A DNA stretch of 64,000 nt from Paenibacillus xylaniclasticus (GCF_004001065.1 NZ_BIML01000013.1:62001-126000); one strand, 5' to 3'; positions 41,282 through 50,644 are shown, numbered from the stretch's first letter. Notes: generated by a model from the letters alone, not told the origin. Numbers and translations are program-made.

Positions 41282-42339
41282 GAAGCCGATTCAACGGACT
41301 ACGTAATCAAGTGTGGGAGCTTCCGAAGGGGAAGCAGCAGCTGATCTTAATGGAGGAAGCGATTCGCTTAGCAGACGAGCATCTGACCCCTAGCGACGCC
41401 TATGAGGCAAGGATGTCCTACTCCAATATGGCTGTCGATCTGGGCTATCCTGAGCGGCTGCTCATCTCATTCGCTTGGTGTCTCGCCGAGTTCGACCGGA
41501 AGCCGGGGGAGCATTCCGCGCACACGATTATGTGGCACTACAAATGGGTGCTTGCCAGGGGATGGCAGTTCCCGCAGATCGCGACGAGCGAGATTGAGCG
41601 AATTTTTGCAGATTTCAAGGAGCGGTGCTTAAAGTATGGCTTCAGCCTGCGTCCTTATTACCAGCAGCTCGTTCACTATCATTTGGCGAAGGGTGAGCGG
41701 GAGGAGGCGCAGCGCTGCTACAAGGAATGGAAGTCCGCGAAGCGGGACTATTTCTCGGATTGTTCAGCCTGTGAGCAGGATTCATATGGACGCTATTACT
41801 TTGATCTGAACCAGAACAAGCGCGGTATGCGGGTCATTAAGCCGATTCTTGAAGGCAAAGTTAGCTGCCGTTCTGTGCCGCAGTCGACTTACGTCAACAT
41901 GGTGGAGCCCCTGCTTAAGCTAGGGCAGTTCGAGGAAGCGAAGGAAGCGGCGAAGAAGGCCGTACGGTCGCTTGATGGAGCTGGCTATTTGACGGAATTT
42001 GGCCTGCTGCTGGAATACTATACACTTACCGATATGGCGAAGGCCGCTAAGCTGTTCGAGCGGACCATCTCATACGGCCTGGAGTGCAGAATGCCGTGGA
42101 TGCGGTTTCTCTATTTTGTCTCGGTTAGGCTATTTCTGCTTCATTGGCATGCTGGCAGCCGGCGCAAGAAGCTGGCTGCTCCGGAGTATGTGACGCTGGA
42201 ATGGGTCGAGCAGGAGACGAGTCGGCTTGCGGATGCGTTCGACCGACGCAATGGCAATTCGCACTGCCGCTCTCTTGCGGCAAGCAAAGAGCGCCAGATG
42301 ATGAAGCTGCAAGCAGCTTATGCAGCTTGGAGCAAGTAA
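41278..42339 (+). CDS. Helical-repeat (TPR-like) partner of the HSP90 protein
   Basis: 353 residues, nearly all amphipathic helices. TPR-like pairs are visible near 150-165 (KGEREEAQRCYKEWK) and 230-250 (LGQFEEAKEAAKKAV), and a CSACEQD motif near 163-170 could bind a metal. No catalytic motif. Its ATG overlaps the HSP90 stop (ATGA), so the two are made together and probably interact. TPR proteins are classical HSP90 co-chaperones in eukaryotes, but HtpG normally has none; that makes this pair notable. Confidence 0.72.
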   Translation: MRSRFNGLRNQVWELPKGKQQLILMEEAIRLADEHLTPSDAYEARMSYSNMAVDLGYPERLLISFAWCLAEFDRKPGEHSAHTIMWHYKWVLARGWQFPQIATSEIERIFADFKERCLKYGFSLRPYYQQLVHYHLAKGEREEAQRCYKEWKSAKRDYFSDCSACEQDSYGRYYFDLNQNKRGMRVIKPILEGKVSCRSVPQSTYVNMVEPLLKLGQFEEAKEAAKKAVRSLDGAGYLTEFGLLLEYYTLTDMAKAAKLFERTISYGLECRMPWMRFLYFVSVRLFLLHWHAGSRRKKLAAPEYVTLEWVEQETSRLADAFDRRNGNSHCRSLAASKERQMMKLQAAYAAWSK

Positions 42340-42352
42340 TAGGATAAGTGCC

Positions 42353-42382
42353 AACCGGTGCCCCTTGGGGCGCCGGTTTTTT
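42353..42382 (+). terminator. Terminator of the HSP90 operon
   Basis: AACCGGTGCCCC pairs with GGGGCGCCGGTT on a 2-base loop, then TTTT. Confidence 0.88.
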
Positions 42383-42395
42383 GTTGTCCTCATAG

Positions 42396-42587
42396 TTACT
42401 CTTGCTTGTCTGTTCTAAATACGACAAGAATGGTGCTGCGCTGGGTGGACCCCGTGCGAGTCGGCTTCATAATGGAGCTGTAGCAGACGTTAACAACTTG
42501 GTCCTCACGGAGAGTCGCGAGAAACTCGTTGGCTGATTTTGCTGCGTAAAGCGAATCCGTATCAATAAATTCTTTAACCTGTATCAT
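42396..42587 (-). CDS. cse60: Sporulation protein Cse60 family
   Basis: 63 residues: MIQVKEFIDTDSLYAAKSANEFLATLREDQVV and an ILVVFR strand near the end. It matches the small Cse60 family, whose B. subtilis member is made in the mother cell under sigma-E. AAAGGGGA lies before the ATG. Function unknown. Confidence 0.75.
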   Translation of the reverse strand: MIQVKEFIDTDSLYAAKSANEFLATLREDQVVNVCYSSIMKPTRTGSTQRSTILVVFRTDKQE

Positions 42588-42909
42588 GGCATCATATCCC
42601 CTTTAATGAAGTTATAGTTTCTAAAGTGCTGGTTGGAGTTTCACAGAATATCAGTGCGAGGAATAGTTCCATGAGCATGGGCAGGAGCATGCTGTCGGCA
42701 CGCCGATCGGGAGAACGGCTGCTATGACTGCACGGTGTAGGGCAACCCATTGAAGAGTGGTGGAAACATACTCAACGCACGGGTTGATCGAATTATACAA
42801 TCCGCGTGACGCTGACGTCAATCTGATGGGTAGAGAATGATTTCGGTGCGATGGAGGAGTCTTCTATTGTGGAAGCAGAGAGAACAGGGCGTTCTAAAAA
42901 TAATTTTGT

Positions 42910-42946
42910 TTGTCATATTGACAATATAAAAATATCGGCATATACT
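42910..42946 (+). promoter_or_regulatory. Promoter and palindromic operator of the NAD salvage operon
   Basis: The perfect palindrome TTGTCATATTGACAA (42910-42924) overlaps a consensus -35 box TTGACA (42918), and TATACT follows at 42941 after 17 bases. Autoregulation by the NrtR-like product is likely. The rest of 42588-42909 shows no gene. Confidence 0.72.
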
Positions 42947-42969
42947 GGGAACATAAGGGGGGTGCGGAA

Positions 42970-43737
42970 GTGAAGAAGCATTATCGAACACCGGACGGAT
43001 TGCCGGTCGACATCGCAATATTTACAATTACGTCTCATGCCAAGCCGAGTAATTATAAAATGCTGGCCGACCGCCGCCTTGAAGTACTGCTTGTTCGCCG
43101 AAGCTCTGCGTCCGAAGCGTTCCCAGGCTATTGGGCATTGCCGGGCGGGTTCTCTGGGGAGAACGAGACGCTGCTGGAAGCGGCATACCGTGAACTTAAG
43201 GAGGAGACGAATGTTGATTCCGACGTTATGATCGAACAGATTAAGACAGTTTATTATCCCGGCCGCGATCCGCGTGGATGGATGCCGTCCGTCCTGTACT
43301 GCGCGCTCGTGAAGGAGGAGCAGCTTCAACGGCTCTCAGCCGATACTGATGCTGAGGAAGTCCGGCTGTTCCCGGTAGACGAAGCACTCGGAATGAAGCT
43401 TGCGTTCGATCACACCGATCTGCTGCAGGATGCGCTTGATTACATCCGTTCGAAAATGATGACAACGTCACTTGCGAAGCAGTTTCTGCCGGCTGAGTTT
43501 ACGATCCGCGAGCTATATCAGGTGATTCAGACTGTCGTGCCATCCTTCAAAGAAGATCTTGCGAACTTCAAGCGCAATCTGATGACAACGAAGACCAGGC
43601 AAGGGTTAATTCGTGAAGCGGTCGATTCGTCGGGCAACCCGAAGACGACGGACCGTAACTCCAATCGACCGGCGCAGCTGTATATCTACACCGATTACGA
43701 GCCACGAATCTCGATTTATAATTCCGGACTCTTCTGA
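42970..43737 (+). CDS. NrtR-like NUDIX regulator
   Basis: 255 residues. A NUDIX box GGFSGENETLLEAAYRELKEE lies at about 59-80, with the REL-EE core complete. The C-terminal part (about 170-245) looks like the winged helix of NrtR: FLPAEFTIRELYQVIQ, FKRNL and RPAQLYIY. NrtR proteins use the NUDIX fold to sense ADP-ribose and repress NAD genes. The next two genes are NAD salvage enzymes and a palindrome overlaps the promoter, which fits. A remaining hydrolase activity is possible since the box is intact. GTG start. Confidence 0.82.
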   Translation: MKKHYRTPDGLPVDIAIFTITSHAKPSNYKMLADRRLEVLLVRRSSASEAFPGYWALPGGFSGENETLLEAAYRELKEETNVDSDVMIEQIKTVYYPGRDPRGWMPSVLYCALVKEEQLQRLSADTDAEEVRLFPVDEALGMKLAFDHTDLLQDALDYIRSKMMTTSLAKQFLPAEFTIRELYQVIQTVVPSFKEDLANFKRNLMTTKTRQGLIREAVDSSGNPKTTDRNSNRPAQLYIYTDYEPRISIYNSGLF

Positions 43738-43766
43738 GCATCGGAATTTTTAATAGCCATTTATAT

Positions 43767-43779
43767 AGTCGATTCGACT
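43767..43779 (+). promoter_or_regulatory. 13-bp palindrome before the NAMPT gene
   Basis: AGTCGATTCGACT lies 29 bases before the NAMPT start codon. Candidate operator or internal promoter element; it differs from the palindrome at 42910. Confidence 0.4.
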
Positions 43780-43808
43780 TTAATAATGATATATTGGAGG
43801 TTATATTT

Positions 43809-45209
43809 ATGTTGAACACGATACGTACGAATCCGCTGCTGCTAACAGACAGCTACAACCTCTCGCACTCGCGGCTGAAAATGAATATGGATTGGGAAGT
43901 CAGCCATTTGTATAATCGCAGGAAAGGGATGATTCTGTACGGATTCCGAGAAATCGTAACGAACCTGCTGGCGATTCGTATTACGGAAGAGCACATCGAA
44001 GAGGCGGAGCGGGGAGCTGCGCTGCAAGGCTTGCGGTTCCCGTCGGAGCTGTTCCGCCGGGTCGTCGACGAATGCGGCGGCTACGCGCCAATCGCAGTTG
44101 AGTCGCTGCCAGAAGGGACATGGTGCCCGGCGGGGACGCCTTTTGCCCAAGTCTATAATACGGTTGAAGGCTTCGGAGAGCTTGTGACCTGGTGGGAAGC
44201 GATATTTATGCATGCTTATTTTCCAAGCGGCTGCGTGACGGAGGCATTCCATATGCGGCGGTATTTGGAGAGCAAGCAGGCGGAGCACGGGTATGATGAT
44301 TCGTTCCTGTGGCGCATTCACAGCTTCGGCTTCCGGGGACACCGGAGCCTGGAGGATGCTTACTGGGCGGGTACGGCATGGAACTTGTCGCTGCAAGGAA
44401 CGGATGATTTTCATACGACGAAGCATACGCCGCAGGCTGTTATTGGCAGCATAGCTGCGCTGGCGCATAAAGTAACGCAGCAGTTCGACGACGAGCTGGC
44501 ATGCTTCATTCGAGCGGTTGATGAGACAGAAGCGGCTGGTGAACGTATCGTTGCACTTGTTATCGATACGTACGATGCGGACCGGGTTATCCGAGATTAT
44601 TTGCCCGTAATTGGCAAGCATGCGAGAGAGCGGGGCATTCGGATCGTCATGCGTCCGGACAGCGGCAATGTGCTGCAGCAGGCGGCAGATATTTATGAAG
44701 TGGCGCGTATGAATGATCTGACAGGCACGGTTAGCGTCATTATTGGCGAAGGCATGAGCTTCGAGCAGGTGAAACGTTATGATGCTCAGCTAGAGCAGTG
44801 GGGTGTACCGCTTCCGTTCGTCGCTTATGGAGTGGGCGCAGGCTTCTACAACCACATCGATCGTGACACGTACGGCTGGGCGATGAAGACGGCGTACAGC
44901 AATGGCAAGGATCGGATGAAGTTCTCGATGACGCCGCTGAAACGAAGCATTCCCGGTCGAGTGAAGCTCGTTATCGACCAAGGCATAATGGTGGCTGAGG
45001 CGGAAGGCGAGTCGGAGCGCGAAGGGCTGTACGAGACGGTGTATAGGCATGACGGAGAGGGTGTACCTCATAGGCTTGTGGCTGGAACGGTGTTCTGGAG
45101 CGAGGTGCGGGAGAGGATGCGCGTTCAGAATCCCGCTCAGGAGGCGATTAAGCTGTCGGCGGGGATCGAACGCAAAATTGCCGCGATTGCAGAGCAATAT
45201 TTGGGCTAG
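43809..45209 (+). CDS. Nicotinamide phosphoribosyltransferase
   Basis: 466 residues of the NAMPT/NadV family: LLTDSYNLSHSRL at the N-terminus, SFGFRGHRSLEDA near 175, DTYDADRVIRD near 255, MRPDSGN near 282 and GVGAGFYNHIDRD near 340. It makes NMN from nicotinamide and PRPP in one step, bypassing nicotinic acid. GGAGG is 8 bases before ATG 43809. It lies between the NrtR-like regulator and an NMN adenylyltransferase. Confidence 0.92.
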   Translation: MLNTIRTNPLLLTDSYNLSHSRLKMNMDWEVSHLYNRRKGMILYGFREIVTNLLAIRITEEHIEEAERGAALQGLRFPSELFRRVVDECGGYAPIAVESLPEGTWCPAGTPFAQVYNTVEGFGELVTWWEAIFMHAYFPSGCVTEAFHMRRYLESKQAEHGYDDSFLWRIHSFGFRGHRSLEDAYWAGTAWNLSLQGTDDFHTTKHTPQAVIGSIAALAHKVTQQFDDELACFIRAVDETEAAGERIVALVIDTYDADRVIRDYLPVIGKHARERGIRIVMRPDSGNVLQQAADIYEVARMNDLTGTVSVIIGEGMSFEQVKRYDAQLEQWGVPLPFVAYGVGAGFYNHIDRDTYGWAMKTAYSNGKDRMKFSMTPLKRSIPGRVKLVIDQGIMVAEAEGESEREGLYETVYRHDGEGVPHRLVAGTVFWSEVRERMRVQNPAQEAIKLSAGIERKIAAIAEQYLG

Positions 45210-45237
45210 AGGAAATAGGGCCGATGGCGGTCATGGA

Positions 45238-45885
45238 ATGAGTGGCGAAAACAGTATGGGGGCGGTGCACGGCATGAAAGATACGAATGATTGGAACAGT
45301 ACTAACATGACCAATAGTACCAGCGGGGCCAAACCATATCAATTCGGCTTTATTCTCGGCAGGTTTCAGCCGCTTCATATCGGCCATGAGCGGATGATCG
45401 AAGCGGCGCTGGCGAATTGTGAGCGGGTGCTTGTTCTTGTCGGCTCCGCACAGTTGCAGGGGACCGTGCGCAATCCGTTCGGCGCCGAGCTTCGGATGCG
45501 GCTGCTGCGGCTTATCTATCGCGATCGCATTGAGCTTGCGTCTCTGAATGATTATACTCACGAAGGCGACCACAGCTATGCATGGGGACGGTATTTACTG
45601 CAGGCAGCAAGAAGGTATGGGGAAGAACGTGGATTTCCGGCACTTGATCTCATGATTACAGGAGATGACGAGGAGCGGGGACATTGGTTCCCCGAGGAGG
45701 AGATCGCCGGCATCAGCAGGCTGGTCGTTCCGCGTATCGACGTGCCGATTAGCGCGACGCGGCTGCGTGAGGCGATAGCCAAGGGCGACCGATCGTTCTG
45801 GGAGACCTATACGAATCCGGTGCTGCACGGAGAGTTTGATAGCATTCGCGAGGCGCTGCTGCGGGTGGAGGCTTATCGACATTAA
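45238..45885 (+). CDS. Nicotinamide-nucleotide adenylyltransferase (NadM-like)
   Basis: 215 residues from this ATG. Nucleotidyltransferase motifs: FILGRFQPLHIGH near 38 (HxGH) and ISATRLREAI near 172. They match NadM/NMNAT enzymes joining NMN to ATP to give NAD. With the preceding NAMPT it completes a two-step salvage of nicotinamide. The start is uncertain: ATG 45274 has GGGGGCGG 7 bases before it and may be better. The first 25 residues are low in complexity. Confidence 0.88.
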   Translation: MSGENSMGAVHGMKDTNDWNSTNMTNSTSGAKPYQFGFILGRFQPLHIGHERMIEAALANCERVLVLVGSAQLQGTVRNPFGAELRMRLLRLIYRDRIELASLNDYTHEGDHSYAWGRYLLQAARRYGEERGFPALDLMITGDDEERGHWFPEEEIAGISRLVVPRIDVPISATRLREAIAKGDRSFWETYTNPVLHGEFDSIREALLRVEAYRH

Positions 45886-45917
45886 AGCTTTTTCCAAAAT
45901 TGAAGGGGACATGGGAC

Positions 45918-46043
45918 TTGGCACAATATTCAATGGATATCCCTTTGTTAAAAACAGATACTTCACCTTTTGCAATTTGATCGGAAGACGGGAACAAAGT
46001 GTTGCGGGATTACGGTGAAGAAGAATTTTATGGATTAAATTAA
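45918..46043 (+). pseudogene. Small gene with an in-frame TGA
   Basis: AAGGGG is followed 9 bases later by TTG. The frame reads AQYSMDIPLLKTDTSPFAI, then TGA (45978), then SEDGNKVLRDYGEEEFYGLN and TAA. Both halves have protein-like composition in the same frame, so a 41-residue small protein broken by one nonsense codon is the simplest reading. No selenocysteine element is evident. Confidence 0.45.
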
Positions 46044-46080
46044 TCGATTTCATGATATAGAATGTTTATATAAAAAAGAA

Positions 46081-46111
46081 AAGCCGCCATCTCCGAAGAG
46101 ATGGACGGCTT
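46081..46111 (-). terminator. Terminator of the sugar porter gene
   Basis: AAGCCGCCATCTC pairs with GAGATGGACGGCTT on a 4-base loop. On the minus strand it is followed by TTCTTTTTT. Confidence 0.82.
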
Positions 46112-46118
46112 GCCTCGG

Positions 46119-47516
46119 TTATTTCGATTCGGTCCACATATTTTCGATTTGTTCCAGTGATTTGCCTTTCGTCTCTGGAATGACGCGCCAAGTGAAGATG
46201 ACGGTAATTAAGCCCATGACAGCGAAGATCCAGAACGTTGACGCTGCCCCGGCTGATTCCAGCATAGGCGGGAACGATTGGGAAACGACATAGTCGGCAG
46301 CCCACAGTGCCATCGAAGCGATAGCCGTCGCCCGGCCGCGAATGTGGTTCGGGAATATTTCTGCAAGCAGTACCCAGACGACAGGTCCGAGCGAAATGGC
46401 GAACGCGGCTACATAGACCAGCAGCAGAATAAGGACAGCTGCTCCTGTCGTGTCCGTATGGAACGCATAGCCGATTAGGATCAGACACACCGTCATAATA
46501 GAAGAACCGACGAGCAGCAGTACTTTGCGGCCTATTTTGTCGATGAGCCAGATCGCCAGAATCGTGAAGATCACGTTGATCGCACCGACGAGAATCGTCT
46601 GCAGCAGGGCAGCATTCGTGCCAGCGCCTGTTTCTTTCAAAATTTCCGGTGCGTAGTACAAGACCGCGTTAATGCCCGTAATTTGCTGCAGTATAGCGAT
46701 GACGACACCGACGATTAAGGCCGTGCGAAGGCCAGGTTGGAACAGATGGCGGAGCGAGCTGCGTTTCTCGTCCTGGAACGATTGCTTGATGTCGAGTACT
46801 TCTTGACGAGCGCCTGCCTCGCCATGCACTTTGACCAGAATGTCCAGCGCCTCAGGTGCGCGTCCTTGCTTAATGAGCCAGCGTGGGCTTTCAGGTACGA
46901 TGAATAGTAGAATCATGAACGCCAAGCCAGGTACAGCGCCAATGCCGAGCATCCAGCGCCAAGCGGTCGATACGTCCCATGCGTCATCGCCGTACGAAGC
47001 GAAGCCGCTGTTGACGAAGTAAGTCAAGAAAATACCGGTAACGGTAGCGAGTTGGTTGAATGCGACGAGACGGCCGCGGAATTGTGCCGGCGAGATCTCT
47101 GCATTATACAACGGGCAAAGCGTCGAAGTGATACCGATGCCGAGTCCGCCGATCATCCGCCATACGATGTACCAGCTGAACGTATCCGGCAGAGCGGAGC
47201 CGATCGAGCCGATAGTGAAAAGAAGAGCAGCGACGATTAGCACTTTCTTACGACCAAATCTGTCGCTCAGAATGCCGGAGGCGCCTGCGCCGATGATACA
47301 GCCGATAATAAGGCACGATACGGCCCAGCCGACCTGCACCTCATTTAATTGAAACCGTTCCTCCATAAAGCCGACGGCGCCGGAGACGACTGCTGTATCG
47401 AATCCGAACAGCAGGCCGCCAAGTGCAGCAATAATGGACATAAGCGTAACGAACTTCATGTTTACTGCATCATGGTTCGCGTTCGAAACATTGGGACTTG
47501 TTGGTATAACAGCCAC
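46119..47516 (-). CDS. MFS sugar porter
   Basis: 465 residues, twelve membrane helices, sugar porter family (AraE/XylE/YwtG type). Signatures: GGLLFGFDTAVVSG in helix 1, SDRFGRKK in loop 2-3, PESPRWLIKQGR near 215, QQITGINAVLYY near 270 and PETKGKSLEQIE at the end. A proton-sugar symporter, probably for a pentose or hexose. GTG start, AAGGAG 8 bases upstream. It lies downstream of a sugar-sensing two-component operon, which probably controls it. Confidence 0.9.
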   Translation of the reverse strand: MAVIPTSPNVSNANHDAVNMKFVTLMSIIAALGGLLFGFDTAVVSGAVGFMEERFQLNEVQVGWAVSCLIIGCIIGAGASGILSDRFGRKKVLIVAALLFTIGSIGSALPDTFSWYIVWRMIGGLGIGITSTLCPLYNAEISPAQFRGRLVAFNQLATVTGIFLTYFVNSGFASYGDDAWDVSTAWRWMLGIGAVPGLAFMILLFIVPESPRWLIKQGRAPEALDILVKVHGEAGARQEVLDIKQSFQDEKRSSLRHLFQPGLRTALIVGVVIAILQQITGINAVLYYAPEILKETGAGTNAALLQTILVGAINVIFTILAIWLIDKIGRKVLLLVGSSIMTVCLILIGYAFHTDTTGAAVLILLLVYVAAFAISLGPVVWVLLAEIFPNHIRGRATAIASMALWAADYVVSQSFPPMLESAGAASTFWIFAVMGLITVIFTWRVIPETKGKSLEQIENMWTESK

Positions 47517-47739
47517 GGTGTATGCTCCTTCCGAATAACGAATGAACCGCCGTAAGATCAGTCTTAGACGGCTGCGTCACTCATTATAGCACCCGTTACG
47601 GCGATACGATTGAGCAATCGACAGCACAATTTTGCGCCAATCCCGCACTTTTCATGCATGAGCATCACCGAATTGGTTGGCCGTTCCGCCCACCCTCACT
47701 ATTTTGATATTCGACCGCAAAATAATCCTCTTTACACAC

Positions 47740-49185
47740 TCAATCTGTTAATTTCTCCGCACTGGCGCGATAATCCGACGGTGTCAGCCCGGTCACTTTC
47801 TTAAACACGCGGCTAAAATAATTCGGGTCCTTATATCCGATCTCGAAGCAGATCTCCTTCAAGCTGAGCGATTCATTATCCATCAGCTTCTTCGCTTCAT
47901 CAATCCTTAGTCTAGTTAAGTAATCGATGAACGACTCTCCGACATACTGCTTGAATACTTTGCTCAAGTAAAAAGGGTTCAGGTGTACGTGATCGGCTAC
48001 CTCCTCCAGCGACAGCTCCTCCTTGAACCGCGATTCGATGTAATGCTTAGCACGGTCCAGTGCAGACACCGTCTGCTGCTCACGCATCTCGCGGCTTCGC
48101 CTTAACGCCGACAGCACATAATCGCTGGCGGCGGCTTCATTGGTTGCGCGGCTAGCCGTTGCGCCGCTGCTTGAGCGTACTTCTCCGCTGCTGCCAACGT
48201 CTTGCTCGCCGGTTCGGGATGACTCCGGTAGTGCGCTGGCCGCCGGCCTGCCTGCACGCTGCAGCTCGGCGAACAGACAAAGTCCGCCGTCGCTGCTGCA
48301 GCAGGAGGAGGCGAATACCGCCTCCACATAAGAACGGCGCATCCCTTCGACGCCTTGATGTACGCTGCCAACTCCGATGGCCGCAGGCAGGTGGAGCCGT
48401 TCTGCCGTCCAGCGGGACAGCCGCTGCGCGAACAAAACTGCTTCCGAGATGCGTTCCGTGTTCACTCCCCGGTCCGGATGCGGATCCATCTGCTGGGACT
48501 GTGAGAAGAAGACGGCCATATGCCGATCGATAATCGAGCTGATGAGGATGCCGCCCTGTGATTTCGCGAAGGCCCGTACCTCCTCATACAGCGTTCTGCG
48601 CTCGTGCGCATCCGTCGGTAAGCCGTTCCAAGCAGCAACGACCGCGCAGCCGGAATCGAGCGGGAAGCCGACCCAGTCCGCGAGCTGCTCCGCCTCCGTG
48701 CCGATGACTTGGTCGACCATGAACATAAGCGCCAGCTCGTTCTGCATAAGCGGCTCCAGCTCGTTCATCCGGTTCAGCAGCTCAAGCCGCTCACCGCGCT
48801 GCCGTTTCTCCTCCTCGAGCTCTTGAACAAGCTGACGCAGCAGCTCGGAGATTTGCTCGCGGCTTGCAGGCTTGACGATATATTGCTTAACACCTAGCTC
48901 GATCGCTTCTTGCGCGTAGGCGAAATAGTCGTAGGCGGTGACGAGCACCAGCTTCGTCTCCGGCATTCGAGAATGAATCTCTCGCAGCGCGTCCAGTCCT
49001 TGAATGCCAGGCATATGAATGTCCATGAAAATGATGTGAGGCCGCATCTCCTCGGCCACTTCCAGCGCTCTGCGTCCGTTGTCTGCAAATAGCAGCTCGA
49101 AAGTATCCGGCATCGTACGCTTTATGATCCATTCCAGTCCTTCGCGTTCTAGCGCCTCGTCATCAGCGATCAATAGTCGGTACAT
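47740..49185 (-). CDS. YesN-type response regulator with AraC output
   Basis: 481 residues. Receiver domain at 1-120 (LLIADDE, phosphorylated Asp in FMDIHMPG near 55, Lys in YIVKPAS near 106), a middle region of about 250 residues, and two AraC helix-turn-helices at about 375-475 (LSLEEVADHVHLNPFYLSKVFKQ and FEIGYKDPNYFSRVFKK). It overlaps the histidine kinase by 23 bases. Confidence 0.9.
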   Translation of the reverse strand: MYRLLIADDEALEREGLEWIIKRTMPDTFELLFADNGRRALEVAEEMRPHIIFMDIHMPGIQGLDALREIHSRMPETKLVLVTAYDYFAYAQEAIELGVKQYIVKPASREQISELLRQLVQELEEEKRQRGERLELLNRMNELEPLMQNELALMFMVDQVIGTEAEQLADWVGFPLDSGCAVVAAWNGLPTDAHERRTLYEEVRAFAKSQGGILISSIIDRHMAVFFSQSQQMDPHPDRGVNTERISEAVLFAQRLSRWTAERLHLPAAIGVGSVHQGVEGMRRSYVEAVFASSCCSSDGGLCLFAELQRAGRPAASALPESSRTGEQDVGSSGEVRSSSGATASRATNEAAASDYVLSALRRSREMREQQTVSALDRAKHYIESRFKEELSLEEVADHVHLNPFYLSKVFKQYVGESFIDYLTRLRIDEAKKLMDNESLSLKEICFEIGYKDPNYFSRVFKKVTGLTPSDYRASAEKLTD

Positions 49186-50644
49186 CGGGCTTATTCTCCT
49201 TTAGGGTATTATGTTCCGATTCATGCCCTGGATGTGATGGCAGCGGCTTTGACGGCAGAGTGAGCGTCATGCGTGTCCCTTGCCCGATTGCGCTGTCGAT
49301 CTTAACCAGTCCGGTCGTGCCATAGAAGAGCTCTAGCCTGCGGAAGACGTTGTGCATACCTATACCGGCCGATTTGGTGCGCCGTTCCGTTTCATTCGGC
49401 GGCTTTCCATTAAGCAGCTCTTGCCGAGCATGCTCGGTCATTCCTTTGCCATTGTCGGTGACGGCAATTCGAACCGATCCGTCTTCCTCACGTTTAATAT
49501 TCAGCGTGATGATCGCGCCGTGCTCCATCTGCTCTACCCCGTGAACGAATGCGTTCTCGACGATGGGTTGAAGCGTTAGTGGGGGGAGGGGGGCGGATAG
49601 CGCGTTTGAATCGATGTTGCGCTCGAATGTAATTCGTTCCCGGAATCGCGCTTGCTGAATCGTCATATACGCCTCCACATGTCTAAGCTCCTCGCGTAAG
49701 GTTACTGGCCGATCAAGACGGCTCAAATTGTAACGGATCATCGAAGACAGTGAGACGATAAGATCACTTGTACGTTCGGCTCCTTCGAGCAGCGCCAGCT
49801 TGGAAAGTGCATTCAAGGAATTGAATAAAAAATGCGGCTGGATTTGACTTTGCAGCGACCGCAGCTCAAGCTCGTTCAGCAGCCGCCGCTGCTCGCTTTG
49901 CTCCTGCTCCAGCTTGGCTCTTTCCCGCAGTCCGCCGAGCATGCGGCGGAACGCATTGGTTATCGCGCCAAGCTCATCGCGTCTTTCGAGCTGCGGCGGC
50001 TCTGCATCCAGATCGCCTTGCGCGATGAGGCCAGCAGACTTGACGAGCGCATCGACCGGACGGGTAATGCTTCGAGAAATCCATAGAGCAAGAACGGCAG
50101 CGAGCAGCGTCTCCGTCACGAATACGGCGGCGCCGAGCCGGCTCATGGTTTCATTCTCCTGCTGAATACGGCGGAACACGGGGCGATCGGCTTGAAGCTC
50201 TGCCTCGACGAGCCGACTGCCTTCCTCGCGAATGAACTGTGTGGTCGTTTCCGCCTGCTCATAGATGCGAAGAGACTCAGTGGTCGAGGAAGAGTTAATC
50301 GCCATCTGCGACTGCTCGATCAGTGTCTCCAGCATACTTGTATAATCAATGGAGGATACAGTACTGTTAATAACCAGCAATGAATCATGCAGGTCGCTTA
50401 GCTGTTGCTCCATTGAACGTACGGCCTCAATTGATGCAGCGGTCGGATTGTCCAGATGGACGTACAGCGTGTTCAGCAGGGAATCTGCAGACTGAGCCGC
50501 TTGGTTATATAACAGCAGTTGCTCCATCATGCCGTCATAGCTGCGCTGCACGACATTGGCACTTCGATATATTAAAAATGTCGTTGAGCCGACCACAATG
50601 ACGAGCAGCGGAATGAACAGCAGCAGCTTCGTGCGTATCGTCAT
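49163..50644 (-). CDS. YesM-type sensor histidine kinase
   Basis: 493 residues: membrane helix at 8-28, extracellular helical sensor, second helix near 185-205, HAMP (SRSITRPVDALV), coiled coil, then the His_kinase motif QIQPHFLFNSLNALS near 280 (phosphorylated His) and HATPase with NAFVHG and DNGKGM. ATG 50644 overlaps the stop of the sugar-binding gene (ATGA). Confidence 0.9.
   Translation of the reverse strand: MTIRTKLLLFIPLLVIVVGSTTFLIYRSANVVQRSYDGMMEQLLLYNQAAQSADSLLNTLYVHLDNPTAASIEAVRSMEQQLSDLHDSLLVINSTVSSIDYTSMLETLIEQSQMAINSSSTTESLRIYEQAETTTQFIREEGSRLVEAELQADRPVFRRIQQENETMSRLGAAVFVTETLLAAVLALWISRSITRPVDALVKSAGLIAQGDLDAEPPQLERRDELGAITNAFRRMLGGLRERAKLEQEQSEQRRLLNELELRSLQSQIQPHFLFNSLNALSKLALLEGAERTSDLIVSLSSMIRYNLSRLDRPVTLREELRHVEAYMTIQQARFRERITFERNIDSNALSAPLPPLTLQPIVENAFVHGVEQMEHGAIITLNIKREEDGSVRIAVTDNGKGMTEHARQELLNGKPPNETERRTKSAGIGMHNVFRRLELFYGTTGLVKIDSAIGQGTRMTLTLPSKPLPSHPGHESEHNTLKENKPDVPTIDR

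Noticed and set aside
42853-42972. 40-codon open frame running into the NrtR-like gene
   Set aside because: It covers the promoter boxes and the palindrome, which explain the sequence better.
45978-45980. In-frame TGA read as selenocysteine
   Set aside because: No SECIS-like stem follows at the right distance and the protein has no redox motif; a nonsense mutation is simpler.
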